Part shown: one piece after another, positions 31,770-41,622 of the stretch | Layout: each line of letters opens with the position of its first letter | How positions within the stretch are numbered: position 1 is the stretch's first letter | Origin: Lachnoclostridium sp. | Lineage (GTDB): Bacteria > Bacteroidota > Bacteroidia > Bacteroidales > Muribaculaceae | Assembly (NCBI GenBank): GCA_023667185.1 | Contig: JAMPAP010000001.1 | Span: 665,333 to 717,952 of the forward strand | Direction: 5' to 3' | Length of the DNA: 52,620 nucleotides | The notes under the pieces: model-generated | Database searches by the model: none | The model's input: the letters and a program-made list of their open reading frames with translations, nothing else | Told to the model about the DNA's origin: nothing | Program-made: the position numbers and the translations under genes

Positions 31770-33959
31770 TCAGCGGATAAACAATAGCTCGCGATATTTG
31801 GGGAGTGGCCACATCTCATTGTCGACCATAAGTTCGAGCTTGTCGATATGGTGACGAATGGTCTCAAGGCAGGGAGCTACGTTGAGCGAGTAGGCCAGCG
31901 CCTTATCACGCTCGCCCTCGATACGGTTAGCCTTCTTGCGGGCCTCGACCATCTTCTCAACGTCAGTCTTGATGGCAGAGCAGTGACCCATGATGGTCTC
32001 CACAGTGGCGGCATCGGAAGCTGAGAGCTCTTCACCCTTTGTACCAGGGAAGAGAGTGCGCACCTTCACCATGTTGTCGAGCAGTATCGACATATAGCGG
32101 GTGGCTACAGGAAGAATATGGTTGATGGCAAGATCGCCGAGCACACGAGCTTCGATCTGGATCTTCTTGGTATACATTTCCCATTTTACCTCGTTACGAG
32201 CCTCAAGCTCCACGCGGGTCATAACGCCTGTCTTGGCAAACATATCGATCGACGAAGGACGCAGGTAAGCGTCGAAGATCAGAGCGGGGTTAGTCTCGCA
32301 GTCGAGGCCCCGGCGTGCAGCTTCCTCCTTCCACTCGTCAGAGTAGCCGTTGCCATCGAAATGGATGGCGCTGCTCTGCTGGAGGAGAACCTTGATTTCA
32401 GCAAGGAGAGCATGGTTAAGGCTTTCACCGGCAGCGAGGCGGGCATCAACCTTTGTCTTGAAGTCAGCAAGCTGCTCAGCCACGGCGGCGTTGAGGGCGA
32501 TCATGGCCGAAGCACAGTTAGCGCTCGAGCCTACGGCGCGGAATTCAAAGCGGTTGCCGGTGAAGGCGAAGGGTGATGTGCGGTTACGGTCAGTATTATC
32601 GAGCATCAGCTGCGGGATCTGCGGCAGGTTCATGTCGAGCTGCTCCTTGCCGGCCATGGCTATGAGCTCATCCTTGTCAGAGTTCTCGATCATGGTGAGA
32701 ATTTCGGAGAGCTGCGAGCCGGTGAAGATGGAGATGATGGCAGGAGGTGCCTCATTGGCTCCAAGGCGGTGTGCATTAGTAGCCGACATGATTGAAGCCT
32801 TGAGCAAGGCGTTATGGCGATGCACGGCAGCCATTACGTTGGCCACGAAGGTGATAAACTGGAGGTTGGCCATCGGGGTCTTACCGGGGGCGAAGAGGAG
32901 CACGCCGCGGTCAGTAGAGAGGCTCCAGTTGTTATGCTTGCCCGAGCCGTTGATGCCGGCGAACGGCTTCTCGTGGAGCAGCACACGGAAATTATGGCGG
33001 CGGGCCACTTCAGCCATTACTGACATGATGAGCATATTATGGTCGTTGGCAAGATTAGTTTCCTCATAGATGGGCGCCAGCTCAAACTGGTTGGGAGCGA
33101 CCTCATTGTGGCGGGTCTTGACGGGGATACCGAGCTTGTGTGACTCGATTTCAAGGTCGAGCATGAATGCTTCCACGCGTGAGGGGATAGCGCCGAAGTA
33201 GTGATCCTCGAGCTGCTGATTTTTGGCTGACTCATGACCCATGAGGGTGCGTCCTGTCATCACCAGGTCAGGACGTGCGGCATAGAGAGCCTCGTCGACA
33301 AGGAAGTATTCCTGCTCCCAGCCGAGGTTGGAAATCACGTGACGCACTTCAGGGTCGAAGTATTGTGCTACTGCTGTACCGGCTTTGTCGACAGCTGAGA
33401 GGGCGCGCAGCAGCGGGGTCTTATAGTCGAGCGATTCGCCGGTGTAAGAGATGAAGATTGTAGGGATACACAAGGTGTTGTCCATGATGAACGCCGGCGA
33501 CGAGATATCCCAGGCCGAGTATCCACGGGCTTCGAATGTATTGCGGATGCCACCGTTGGGGAAGCTCGATGCGTCAGGTTCCTGCTGTACGAGCAGCTTG
33601 CCGGTAAATTCCTCGACTACACCGCCTTTACCGTCATGTTCTATAAAGGCATCATGCTTTTCAGCGGTAGTCTCGGTCAGGGGCTGGAACCAGTGGGTGT
33701 AATGACGCGCGCCATTGTCGATGGCCCATTGCTTCATACCTGCGGCTACGCTGTCGGCCACGTCAAGGGGCAGAGGCTCCTTGTTGTCGATGGCGTTGAC
33801 AAGTGCGCGGTAAGTATCCAGCGGAAGGTACTCGAACATCTTGCTGCGGTTAAACACGAGTTTGCCGTAGTAGGCCTGAGGGCGCTCGGCGGGGATTTCC
33901 ACCGGAACTGCCTTACGATTAGAGGCCTCTTCAACGACTTTGAATCTCAACGTTGACAT
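31770..33959 (-). CDS. glnN: Glutamine synthetase type III
   Basis: The 729-aa product makes glutamine from glutamate, ammonia and ATP. It has the GSIII length and N-terminal region (YYGKLVFNRSKMFEYLP) and the core motifs WFQPLTETTAEKHDAF, EVAPNQFELAPIYEETN and NGSGKHNNWSLS, which differ from GSI/GSII. Type III enzymes are dodecamers typical of Bacteroidetes and some cyanobacteria. The 29-base gap to dapL suggests cotranscription from the dapF promoter. It is followed by a glutamine-using amidotransferase, so supply and use of glutamine are linked in one operon. Confidence 0.96.
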   Translation of the reverse strand: MSTLRFKVVEEASNRKAVPVEIPAERPQAYYGKLVFNRSKMFEYLPLDTYRALVNAIDNKEPLPLDVADSVAAGMKQWAIDNGARHYTHWFQPLTETTAEKHDAFIEHDGKGGVVEEFTGKLLVQQEPDASSFPNGGIRNTFEARGYSAWDISSPAFIMDNTLCIPTIFISYTGESLDYKTPLLRALSAVDKAGTAVAQYFDPEVRHVISNLGWEQEYFLVDEALYAARPDLVMTGRTLMGHESAKNQQLEDHYFGAIPSRVEAFMLDLEIESHKLGIPVKTRHNEVAPNQFELAPIYEETNLANDHNMLIMSVMAEVARRHNFRVLLHEKPFAGINGSGKHNNWSLSTDRGVLLFAPGKTPMANLQFITFVANVMAAVHRHNALLKASIMSATNAHRLGANEAPPAIISIFTGSQLSEILTMIENSDKDELIAMAGKEQLDMNLPQIPQLMLDNTDRNRTSPFAFTGNRFEFRAVGSSANCASAMIALNAAVAEQLADFKTKVDARLAAGESLNHALLAEIKVLLQQSSAIHFDGNGYSDEWKEEAARRGLDCETNPALIFDAYLRPSSIDMFAKTGVMTRVELEARNEVKWEMYTKKIQIEARVLGDLAINHILPVATRYMSILLDNMVKVRTLFPGTKGEELSASDAATVETIMGHCSAIKTDVEKMVEARKKANRIEGERDKALAYSLNVAPCLETIRHHIDKLELMVDNEMWPLPKYRELLFIR

Positions 33960-33988
33960 AAGAACTGTTATTAATTATGAATAATGGA

Positions 33989-35227
33989 TTATTGATTATC
34001 AATTGATGATGCCATGCGGTTCATGGCTTTGAGAGTAAGCTCGCGGGTATTGAACGCCGTAAGCCGCAAGTAACCTTCGCCCGAGGGGCCAAACCCTGAG
34101 CCGGGAGTAGCCACGATGTGATGGCGCTCAAGAAGATAATGGAAAAAGTCCCATGAGGTCATTCCTTCCGGAGCTTTTACCCATATATATGGGGAGTCAA
34201 TGCCGCCCCACACCTTGTAACCGGCCGTGGCAAGAGCCGAGCGGATGATGCGGGCATTGCCGAGGTAATATTCGATAGATTCGCGCACCTGAGCCGCGCC
34301 TTCGGTTGAATAGAGAGCGGCGGCGGCACGCTGCGATACATAGGATGCGCCGTTGAACTTCGTGGTTTGGCGACGAAGCCACAGCTTGTGGAGGCTTACG
34401 CGATTCCCGGCATCGTCACTTCCGCTAAGCTCGCGGGGCACTACAGTATAACCTAAGCGCATTCCCGTAAACCCTGCCGTTTTGGAATAGCTGCGAAACT
34501 CGATGGCCACGCGGCGCGCTCCCGTGATTTCGTAAATGGAACGTGGCACGTCAGGCGAAGTGACGTAAGCCTCGTAGGCCGAGTCGAAAAGCAGCAACGT
34601 GTCATGCTCGATGCAATAGTCCACCCACTCCTTTAGGCGGTCGCGAGTGAGAGTAGTGCCTGTGGGGTTATTCGGGTAACACAGATATATTATGTCGACC
34701 GGCTCAGCGGGGAGAGCCGGGTTGAAATCGTTAGCCTCATTGGCTTCAAGGTACACCAGGCGATTCCATCGTCCCGAGGCGGTAAGATCTCCGGCGCGAT
34801 GGTTCATCACGTTGGTATCCACATATACGGGATACACCGGATCAGGCACTGCCACACGGCAGTCATCACTGAGGATATCACCGATATTACCGAGGTCACT
34901 TTTTGCGCCGTCGCTGATGAAAATCTCGTCAGAGCTGATGTCAACTCCGTTGACACGATAATCATGCTCAGCGATCAGCTCGCGCAGAAAGGTGTAACCT
35001 TGCTCCGGGCCGTAGCCATGGAAGGTAGCTGCAGAGGCCTGCTCGTCAGCAGCTGCTTTGATGGCATCTACGGCAGCACGACACAGCGGGCGGGTCACAT
35101 CACCGATACCCATACGTATGATTTCGGTATCGGGGTGAACTGACTGATACTCGCCGACGATCCGGGCTACCTCACTGAAGAGGTAGGCACCGGGCAGCTT
35201 GCAGAAATCTGAATTTACCTTAATCAT
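33989..35227 (-). CDS. dapL: LL-diaminopimelate aminotransferase
   Basis: The 412-aa class I PLP aminotransferase converts tetrahydrodipicolinate directly to LL-diaminopimelate with glutamate, the short route to lysine and peptidoglycan. The PLP lysine is Lys249 in EFRSYSKTAGFTG. The N-terminus KLPGAYLFSEVARI and the region MGIGDVTRPL are characteristic of DapL. It starts 13 bases after the dapF stop, so substrate and product enzymes are made together. Confidence 0.96.
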   Translation of the reverse strand: MIKVNSDFCKLPGAYLFSEVARIVGEYQSVHPDTEIIRMGIGDVTRPLCRAAVDAIKAAADEQASAATFHGYGPEQGYTFLRELIAEHDYRVNGVDISSDEIFISDGAKSDLGNIGDILSDDCRVAVPDPVYPVYVDTNVMNHRAGDLTASGRWNRLVYLEANEANDFNPALPAEPVDIIYLCYPNNPTGTTLTRDRLKEWVDYCIEHDTLLLFDSAYEAYVTSPDVPRSIYEITGARRVAIEFRSYSKTAGFTGMRLGYTVVPRELSGSDDAGNRVSLHKLWLRRQTTKFNGASYVSQRAAAALYSTEGAAQVRESIEYYLGNARIIRSALATAGYKVWGGIDSPYIWVKAPEGMTSWDFFHYLLERHHIVATPGSGFGPSGEGYLRLTAFNTRELTLKAMNRMASSIDNQ

Positions 35228-35240
35228 ATATAATATGTAC

Positions 35241-36116
35241 CTATGTGTTACTATTATTAATATTTTGGTGACGGATCCAGCTGCCGGAGAATACGGTGGT
35301 AGCTTGGCCGGTCATCATCACGTGGTCGCCGCGGGGGCAGCTGATAGTGAGGTCGCCGCCGCGCAGATGCACGGTGACATCCTCGCCCGTCAGTCCGAGC
35401 AGCGATGTAGCTACGGCCGCCGCGCAAGCGCCTGTGCCGCACGCCATGGTTTCGCCGGAGCCTCGCTCCCACACCCGCATTTTCAGTTCGCCGCGGTTAA
35501 CAACGTTGATAAATTCGATATTGGCACGGTCAGGCCATATCGGATGATTCTCCAGCTCGGGACCGATGATCTCAAGCGGGAGGGTATCGATATTGCAGTC
35601 AGTGACTACTACACCGTGAGGATTGCCCATCGACACGGCTGTAATCTTCAACGTGCCCATCGAAGTCTCTACCGGCGCATTGACCATCATATCAGCTTCA
35701 GGATATATCACCGGAACATCAGCAGCTCGGAGCACGGGAGCACCCATGTCGACAGCATAGACTGATGTAGGATTACCTTCCTTAATAAGCGAAAGCACCT
35801 TGATACCGGCGAGGGTTTCAAGGTGTATCGTATCTTTTTCAGAGAGGTCATTATCGTGGATGAACTTTGCGACGCATCGGCTGCCATTCCCGCACATCTT
35901 CGCTTCGGAGCCATCAGCGTTGAAGATGCGCATTCTGAAGTCGGCTACCGTGGATGGCAAGATGAGGATTATCCCGTCGCCTCCTACGCCTTTGTGCCTG
36001 TCACTCATTTCGATTGCGAGGGAGGGGAGGTCACTCGGACACGACTCCATGCAATTGATGTATATGTAGTCGTTGCCGATGCCATGCATCTTGGTGAAAT
36101 GTATCTCAGGACTCAT
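35241..36116 (-). CDS. dapF: Diaminopimelate epimerase
   Basis: The 291-aa product interconverts LL- and meso-diaminopimelate without a cofactor by a two-base mechanism. Both catalytic cysteines are present: Cys75 in MCGNGSRC and Cys226 in MACGTGAC. Two similar halves of about equal size make up the fold. First gene of dapF-dapL-glnN and the PurF-like gene; the promoter box is at 36144-36151. Confidence 0.97.
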   Translation of the reverse strand: MSPEIHFTKMHGIGNDYIYINCMESCPSDLPSLAIEMSDRHKGVGGDGIILILPSTVADFRMRIFNADGSEAKMCGNGSRCVAKFIHDNDLSEKDTIHLETLAGIKVLSLIKEGNPTSVYAVDMGAPVLRAADVPVIYPEADMMVNAPVETSMGTLKITAVSMGNPHGVVVTDCNIDTLPLEIIGPELENHPIWPDRANIEFINVVNRGELKMRVWERGSGETMACGTGACAAAVATSLLGLTGEDVTVHLRGGDLTISCPRGDHVMMTGQATTVFSGSWIRHQNINNSNT

Positions 36117-36143
36117 TCAGTTACGTCGGAAAAATTCACCCGG

Positions 36144-36176
36144 CAAAGGTAATGAAAATTTTATAAATAATGCAAT
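36144..36176 (-). promoter_or_regulatory. Promoter of the dapF operon
   Basis: TACCTTTG on the - strand at 36144-36151, with a weak -33 ATTG at 36173-36176, 21 bp away. The leader to the dapF ATG is about 27 bases. Confidence 0.6.
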
Positions 36177-36195
36177 ACCGCGAAAAAAAATTTTT

Positions 36196-37242
36196 TCAGT
36201 CCAGTAGATCAGCGTAAAGCTCGGCAAGCGACTCCTTGACGGCTTCAGGATAGAAAGCCTTGATACGGTCAGCGCTTACCGCGGAATGTGTCTTGATCAG
36301 CGACGGCTCTTCGATATAGCGCTTCATGGCTTCAGCTATCGATACGGTATCTCCCGGAGTGACTATCAGGCCGTTGACTTCATCAGTTATGACGTCAGAT
36401 ACTGAGCCTACATCAGTGGTGATTATGCCCATACCATTAGCCATACCTTCAAGCACGGAGATAGGCAATCCCTCGTCAAATGAAGGAAGCATCATTACGT
36501 CGGTCTCAGCGAGCAACTTGTCCTTCTCATCAGGCCCTATCCAACCGCGGAATTCAATCCGGTCAGCCTTTCCGGAGTCAGCAATGGCTTTCTCGAGCCT
36601 TGCCACATCGCCATTACCACCTATTATTAGCCTCCAGGGCTTATCTTCAGGGAGCGTCTTTACAGCCTCGAGAATATCGAGCACGCCTTTTCGCTCGCCC
36701 AATTCGCCAAGGAATACAAAGCGAAGCTCCGAGCGCGGATTTTCGTCGCGCTTGATGCGGGGCGGAAGCACGATATTGTTGATGTAACGCACATCGTCGA
36801 CACCTAATTTCTGCTTGTAGATACCTACCCACTTGGCCGACAGGCTGACAATACGGTCGTTTTTCGAGAAATGATGGCGGATATTTTCAGCACCCTCCTG
36901 AGCTACAAAGTCGTCAAACTTTCCGGCATGAGAATGCATAATAGTCTTGAAGCCAAACAGTTTTCCCCAGCGGGCTATTTTTCGCTCGCGTCGCCATGAA
37001 TTGCCGCCGCAGAAGTGGATGTGCATGATCTTACGGCCTGCAAGGCGGGCAAAAGGTATTGCCACTATGGTACGCGCAAGTGCGAGTAGCTTACTAACTT
37101 TGCCTCCGACACTGTTGACAGCGGCGAAGTGAAATGGATGCACAAAAGATGAATATGATAGCAGCACTGATGATATACCCCCCTTTGCGGCAAGTGCGGG
37201 GCCTACAAACAGTACTTTGTCAAAAATTTCATTGTGTTTCAT
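36196..37242 (-). CDS. Glycosyltransferase family 4 protein
   Basis: The 348-aa product has a GT-B fold with an N-terminal GPALAAKGGISSVL loop and the C-terminal nucleotide-sugar site FDEGLPISVLEGMANG containing the EX7E motif, preceded by FLGELGERKGVLDILEA. It would transfer a sugar to a surface glycan; donor and acceptor are unknown. No other polysaccharide genes are near. It starts 6 bases after the truA stop and closes the dnaA/parA-side gene run. The AT-rich stretch between it and dapF holds only the dapF promoter. Confidence 0.9.
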   Translation of the reverse strand: MKHNEIFDKVLFVGPALAAKGGISSVLLSYSSFVHPFHFAAVNSVGGKVSKLLALARTIVAIPFARLAGRKIMHIHFCGGNSWRRERKIARWGKLFGFKTIMHSHAGKFDDFVAQEGAENIRHHFSKNDRIVSLSAKWVGIYKQKLGVDDVRYINNIVLPPRIKRDENPRSELRFVFLGELGERKGVLDILEAVKTLPEDKPWRLIIGGNGDVARLEKAIADSGKADRIEFRGWIGPDEKDKLLAETDVMMLPSFDEGLPISVLEGMANGMGIITTDVGSVSDVITDEVNGLIVTPGDTVSIAEAMKRYIEEPSLIKTHSAVSADRIKAFYPEAVKESLAELYADLLD

Positions 37243-37248
37243 GGAGAA

Positions 37249-37992
37249 TCAAATATAGTCGTATGTTACGTCCCAGAGGAAGAGGGCATGAGGCGGCATG
37301 GATGTTCCGGCGGCACAGCGGTCGCGGCGATCGATAATGCGGCGGAATTCATCAATCGAGAGCTTGCCTCGACCTACATCAGCCAGCGTGCCTACGACGG
37401 CTCTTACCATATTACGCAGGAAACGGTCAGCGGTGATGACGAAAACATGCCTGGTAGGCCCATCAGCTATCCATTCGGCGCGGGTGACACGGCAGATGTT
37501 GGTCTTGGTATCGGAATGTAGCTTGGCAAAGGAGGTGAAATCCTCAGTGTCAAGGAGCAGAGAGGCGGCGCGGTTCATGGCATCGTAGTCAAACTTGGCA
37601 GGGGCTTTCCATGCCAGCGGATAGTCAAAGGGGCTTTTGATATCAGTGGCATAGTAATGATAGGTGCGCGAGGTGGCATCAAAGCGGGCATGAGCCGTGT
37701 CGTGGACACGGCGTATGTCATAGATGGCGATGTCAGGACCGAGCATGGAGTTGAGCGACCGCATAAGCGCGGCAGGATCGGCTTCGCTCTCGTCCATGTC
37801 AAAGTGAGCCACCATGTGGCGTGCATTCACTCCGGTATCAGTGCGGCCGGCACCGGTGATGGCTACGCTGCGATGAAGCAGCAGTCCCATGGCATTCTCG
37901 ATGGCCGACTGCACGGTGACTACACCCGGCTGCGACTGCCAGCCGTGGTAGCCGGCTCCGCGGAATGCAAGAGTCATGAAATAGCGAGCCAT
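37249..37992 (-). CDS. truA: tRNA pseudouridine(38-40) synthase
   Basis: The 247-aa product isomerises uridines 38 to 40 in the tRNA anticodon stem. The catalytic Asp52 lies in GAGRTDTGVNA. Other typical segments are LAFRGAGYHGWQSQP, RTYHYYA and DRFLRNMVRAVVGTL. Its ATG shares one base with the speA stop (TGATG), so translation is coupled to speA. Confidence 0.96.
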   Translation of the reverse strand: MARYFMTLAFRGAGYHGWQSQPGVVTVQSAIENAMGLLLHRSVAITGAGRTDTGVNARHMVAHFDMDESEADPAALMRSLNSMLGPDIAIYDIRRVHDTAHARFDATSRTYHYYATDIKSPFDYPLAWKAPAKFDYDAMNRAASLLLDTEDFTSFAKLHSDTKTNICRVTRAEWIADGPTRHVFVITADRFLRNMVRAVVGTLADVGRGKLSIDEFRRIIDRRDRCAAGTSMPPHALFLWDVTYDYI

Positions 37993-39893
37993 CAGCCCTT
38001 TTCTATATATGTATAACCGTAGAGGCCGGAGCGATAGTTGCTGAGGAATTCGCGTCCTTCCTCGGGAGTGATCTTCCCGGCTTTCATTGAGGCGGTCACC
38101 CAGGTCTCGACGTTGCGCACGAGTTTGCGGGGATTAAACTGTACATAGTCAAGCACATCGGCGACGGTTTCGCCGTCGATGATGCGATCAATCTCGTATC
38201 GATCCTTGTAGACCGATACGTGGACGGCATTAGTATCGCCAAAGAGGTTATGCATATCGCCGAGGATCTCCTGGTAGGCACCCACGAGAAATACTCCGAG
38301 GTAATAGGGCTCTCCCGGCTTCACGGTGTGGACGGGCAGGTAGGAAGATGTGCCGCCGGTCAGGGAGATGAAGTTGGCTATCTTGCCGTCGCTGTCGCAG
38401 GTGATATCCTGGATTGTACAAGTGCGGGTAGGCTTCTCGTCAAGGCGCGACAGGGGTATGATGGGGAACACCTGGTCAATCGACCAGCTGTCAGGGAGCG
38501 ACTGGAAAAGGGAGAAGTTGCAGAAATATTTGTCAGGAATCATCTTCGATACCTTTCGCAGCTCCTCAGGAGCATGCTTCATGGACATGGCTATCTCGCC
38601 CACCTCACGTGCCACTGACCAAAAGAGCTCTTCCACCTGGGCACGGGTGCGCAGATCGAGCATTCCGAGCGAGAATCGGTCAAGCGCCTCCTCGCGGATC
38701 ATCAGCGCGTCGTGCCAGCTTTCAAGCACTCCGTTGGGATTGAGATTATCCCATATATCGTAAAGTTCGCGCGAAAGCTCGTGATCCTCTTCGATCACCT
38801 CTTTTGAGTCCTTCCACTCGGGCAAAGATGTAGTCTCGAGCACTTCGAGAATCAGCACCGAATGGTGAGCCGTCAGCGAGCGACCGCTCTCGTTGATGAT
38901 GTTGGGTTGCGGCAGGCCATGCTTTACGCATACATCGACGATAGCCGACACGGCATCGTTAGCATACTCCTGAATGGAGTAGTTCATCGAGCTCTCCGAG
39001 GCCGACGAGCGTGTGCCGTCGTAATCCACGCCGAGACCACCCCCTATATCCATAAACTCAATGGAGAATCCCATCTTCGAAAGCTGAACGAAAAATTGTG
39101 TGGCTTCGCGGATAGCGTTCTTTATGCGGCGTATCTTGGTGATCTGGCTGCCGATGTGGAAGTGGATAAGCTTCAGGCAATGCTTGAGGTTATATTTTTC
39201 AAGATAAGCCACCGCCTCGAGGAGCTCGCTGGAGTTGAGGCCAAACTTCGACTGGTCGCCGCCACTCATTTCCCACTTTCCTGAGCCGGAAGAGGCGAGC
39301 TTGATACGGATACCGATGTTGGGCTCGATACCTATCCGCCGGGCAATCTCTGCGATGATCTTGAGCTCGTTGAGTTTCTCGACCACGAGAAATATCCGGC
39401 GGCCCATTTTCTGAGCCAAAAGAGCTAACTCGATATAGTTCTGATCCTTATATCCGTTGCAGATAATAAGGGCGTTCTCCTTGATATTGGTGGCGAGCAC
39501 GGCATGGAGCTCGGGCTTTGACCCGGCTTCAAGGCCGATGTCATATTTATCGCCGTGGCCTACAATCTCCTCCACCACCGGGCGCATCTGATTGGCCTTG
39601 ATAGGATATATAATGTAGTTGCGGCCTTTATAGTCGTATTGCTCGGCAGCGCGGGTGAAGCAATTGGAGATCTTCTCAATGCGGTTGTCGAGAATATCGG
39701 GGAAACGTACGAGTACCGGGGAAGTCACGTCGCGCACCTGGAGCTCATCCATCAGAGCGCGCAGATCAACGGGTGCACAGTTCTCGCGCGGAGTTACTAT
39801 AACGTTACCTTTTTCATTAATTGAAAAATACTTACGACCCCAGCCGGGAATGTTGTACAGCTCGGCACTGTCGTCAATACGCCATTTTCTCAT
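37992..39893 (-). CDS. speA: Biosynthetic arginine decarboxylase
   Basis: The 633-aa PLP enzyme makes agmatine from arginine, the first step of polyamine synthesis. It belongs to the large fold III (alanine-racemase-like) SpeA group: PLP lysine Lys99 in YPIKANQ, phosphate-binding FMDIGGGLGVDYDGT, and the conserved NINESGRSL-type segment (NIINESGRSLTAHH). Length is normal. It lies 23 bases after mltD. No agmatine deiminase gene is seen in this window. Confidence 0.96.
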   Translation of the reverse strand: MRKWRIDDSAELYNIPGWGRKYFSINEKGNVIVTPRENCAPVDLRALMDELQVRDVTSPVLVRFPDILDNRIEKISNCFTRAAEQYDYKGRNYIIYPIKANQMRPVVEEIVGHGDKYDIGLEAGSKPELHAVLATNIKENALIICNGYKDQNYIELALLAQKMGRRIFLVVEKLNELKIIAEIARRIGIEPNIGIRIKLASSGSGKWEMSGGDQSKFGLNSSELLEAVAYLEKYNLKHCLKLIHFHIGSQITKIRRIKNAIREATQFFVQLSKMGFSIEFMDIGGGLGVDYDGTRSSASESSMNYSIQEYANDAVSAIVDVCVKHGLPQPNIINESGRSLTAHHSVLILEVLETTSLPEWKDSKEVIEEDHELSRELYDIWDNLNPNGVLESWHDALMIREEALDRFSLGMLDLRTRAQVEELFWSVAREVGEIAMSMKHAPEELRKVSKMIPDKYFCNFSLFQSLPDSWSIDQVFPIIPLSRLDEKPTRTCTIQDITCDSDGKIANFISLTGGTSSYLPVHTVKPGEPYYLGVFLVGAYQEILGDMHNLFGDTNAVHVSVYKDRYEIDRIIDGETVADVLDYVQFNPRKLVRNVETWVTASMKAGKITPEEGREFLSNYRSGLYGYTYIEKG

Positions 39894-39916
39894 CAGCTTT
39901 CAATGGTGGTTTAAGA

Positions 39917-41602
39917 TTACTTTACGGGGATTTTCAGTTTCTGGCCGGCTCGGATAGCGGTAGAGCTTTTCATGTTGTTGGCCTTCTGGATGGCAGCAAC
40001 GGTAGTGCCATAGCGCTTGGCTATGCGACCGAGGTTTTCGCCTTTCTTGACTGTATGGGTTGTGGAGTTGACCGATTTCTTCTTTTTCTTGTCAACCTTA
40101 GGAGTAGTAGTCTTGGGCTTGGCGGTCTCCTGTTTCTTTTCTACCGCGGGCTTTGCAGTAGAGGTGCTTGCCGAGGCCGACTCTGTAGCTTTAGGCTGCT
40201 CGGGGGTATCGACTTTGTTGACCACGATGCCGTCAAGGTCAGCGCCCTTGGTTGCTTTTATTATCAGGTCATCCCCCTCCTTGACTTTGCCGCGGCGAAG
40301 GTCATTCCATCCTTTGATATCAGTGGCGCTGACGCCATATTTGCGGGCGATGTCGCGTATGTTCTCGCCACGAGCCACGATGTGGTGGACGATTTCAGTC
40401 TCGGTGGAGGCAAATTCCACCTCCTTGTTCTCATCAGTGTTGACTGACTGGCGCAGCATCATGTTGAGATTCGCCTTACCGTTATCGCCTGTGGTAGGGG
40501 TCTTTGACTCACCGGGCTCTACATTGGAGCGGCGGGCGTAGAGGTCAGCATCATAGTCAATGATGCGTTTTTCGCTCATCAGGTAGCTCAGGCACTGCTG
40601 CGAGGGAAGAGTAAGGGTGTAAGGCCGGTAGTCACCGGGCACTATATCCTTGCGGAACTGAGGATTAAGCATTCGGATCTCCTCCACGGGGATGTTGAGC
40701 ACAGCGGCTATCTGGTTGAAGTGGACATACTTGTTGACCACGATGGTGTCAGTGACGAGCTGGCGCTTTACGATTGTAGGGCGGATGCCATGGTTACGGT
40801 AATAGTTCATCACATAGTTGGCTGCGATGAATGCGGGCACATAACCGCGGGTTTCCTGAGGAAGGTAGTTGTAGATTTCCCAGAAGTCCATTTTCGAAGT
40901 GGGAGCTTCACCGTCAGCTGCGCGGCGTATCGCTTTGTTGACATTGCCGGGGCCGCAGTTGTAGGCGGCAATGGCAAGTGACCAGTCATGATAGATTTCG
41001 TAGAGCTGTTTGAGGTAGAGCACGGCATTGCGCGACGACAGGCGCGGATCGCGGCGCTCGTCGATCAGGGTATTCACTTCCATGCCCAGACCAATGGCAG
41101 TGTTGGGCATAAACTGCCACAGACCGGCAGCTCCGGCCTTTGACACAGCATTTGGATTGAGAGCTGACTCTATCACGGGCAGGTATTGCAGCTCAGTGGG
41201 CATCCCCTGCTTTTCAAGCTCCTCGAGGAAGATGCGGCCATAATAGTTGTGGAGAGCAAGCATATCGGCCACGAGGGTGCGGCGCTTGGTGAGATACATA
41301 TCGATAAACTTGCCTACGATAGAGTTGTAAGGCATCTCGATCTCGGTGGGAAGGCGCTTAAGGCGGCTCTCATATTCCTCGGGCTTGCCGGTATCAGTGA
41401 CGTAGGTATCGTTGTCGATCACCACATAGTTACGCAGGTAGAAGTTTTCGTTAAGCTCGCGGGTGCGGGTCTCGAAACTTTCGGGTGCTATTATATTATC
41501 GTCGGTGATGGAGTGCTTGATGTCAAGGATCGATGGCGCGGCATACGCTGGAATGACGCTCATGAATCCTAAAGCGAGAAGTGATGTGATTAATTTTTTC
41601 AT
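39917..41602 (-). CDS. Lytic transglycosylase with LysM repeats (MltD-like)
   Basis: The 561-aa product cleaves peptidoglycan glycan strands. A signal peptide (MKKLITSLLALGFMSVIPAYA) is followed by a goose-lysozyme-like SLT domain with the catalytic Glu145 in LPVIESALNP, then GAAGLWQFMPNTA and AIAAYNCGPGNVNKAIR. The C-terminal part has at least two LysM domains (HHIVARGENIRDIARKYG and HTVKKGENLGRIAKRYG) that bind peptidoglycan, with a Lys/Thr/Pro linker between them. It is periplasmic or anchored at the outer membrane. It is part of the parA-parB-DUF5683 gene run. Confidence 0.95.
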   Translation of the reverse strand: MKKLITSLLALGFMSVIPAYAAPSILDIKHSITDDNIIAPESFETRTRELNENFYLRNYVVIDNDTYVTDTGKPEEYESRLKRLPTEIEMPYNSIVGKFIDMYLTKRRTLVADMLALHNYYGRIFLEELEKQGMPTELQYLPVIESALNPNAVSKAGAAGLWQFMPNTAIGLGMEVNTLIDERRDPRLSSRNAVLYLKQLYEIYHDWSLAIAAYNCGPGNVNKAIRRAADGEAPTSKMDFWEIYNYLPQETRGYVPAFIAANYVMNYYRNHGIRPTIVKRQLVTDTIVVNKYVHFNQIAAVLNIPVEEIRMLNPQFRKDIVPGDYRPYTLTLPSQQCLSYLMSEKRIIDYDADLYARRSNVEPGESKTPTTGDNGKANLNMMLRQSVNTDENKEVEFASTETEIVHHIVARGENIRDIARKYGVSATDIKGWNDLRRGKVKEGDDLIIKATKGADLDGIVVNKVDTPEQPKATESASASTSTAKPAVEKKQETAKPKTTTPKVDKKKKKSVNSTTHTVKKGENLGRIAKRYGTTVAAIQKANNMKSSTAIRAGQKLKIPVK

Positions 41603-41622
41603 TGGTGAAGGCTGATGAGAGA

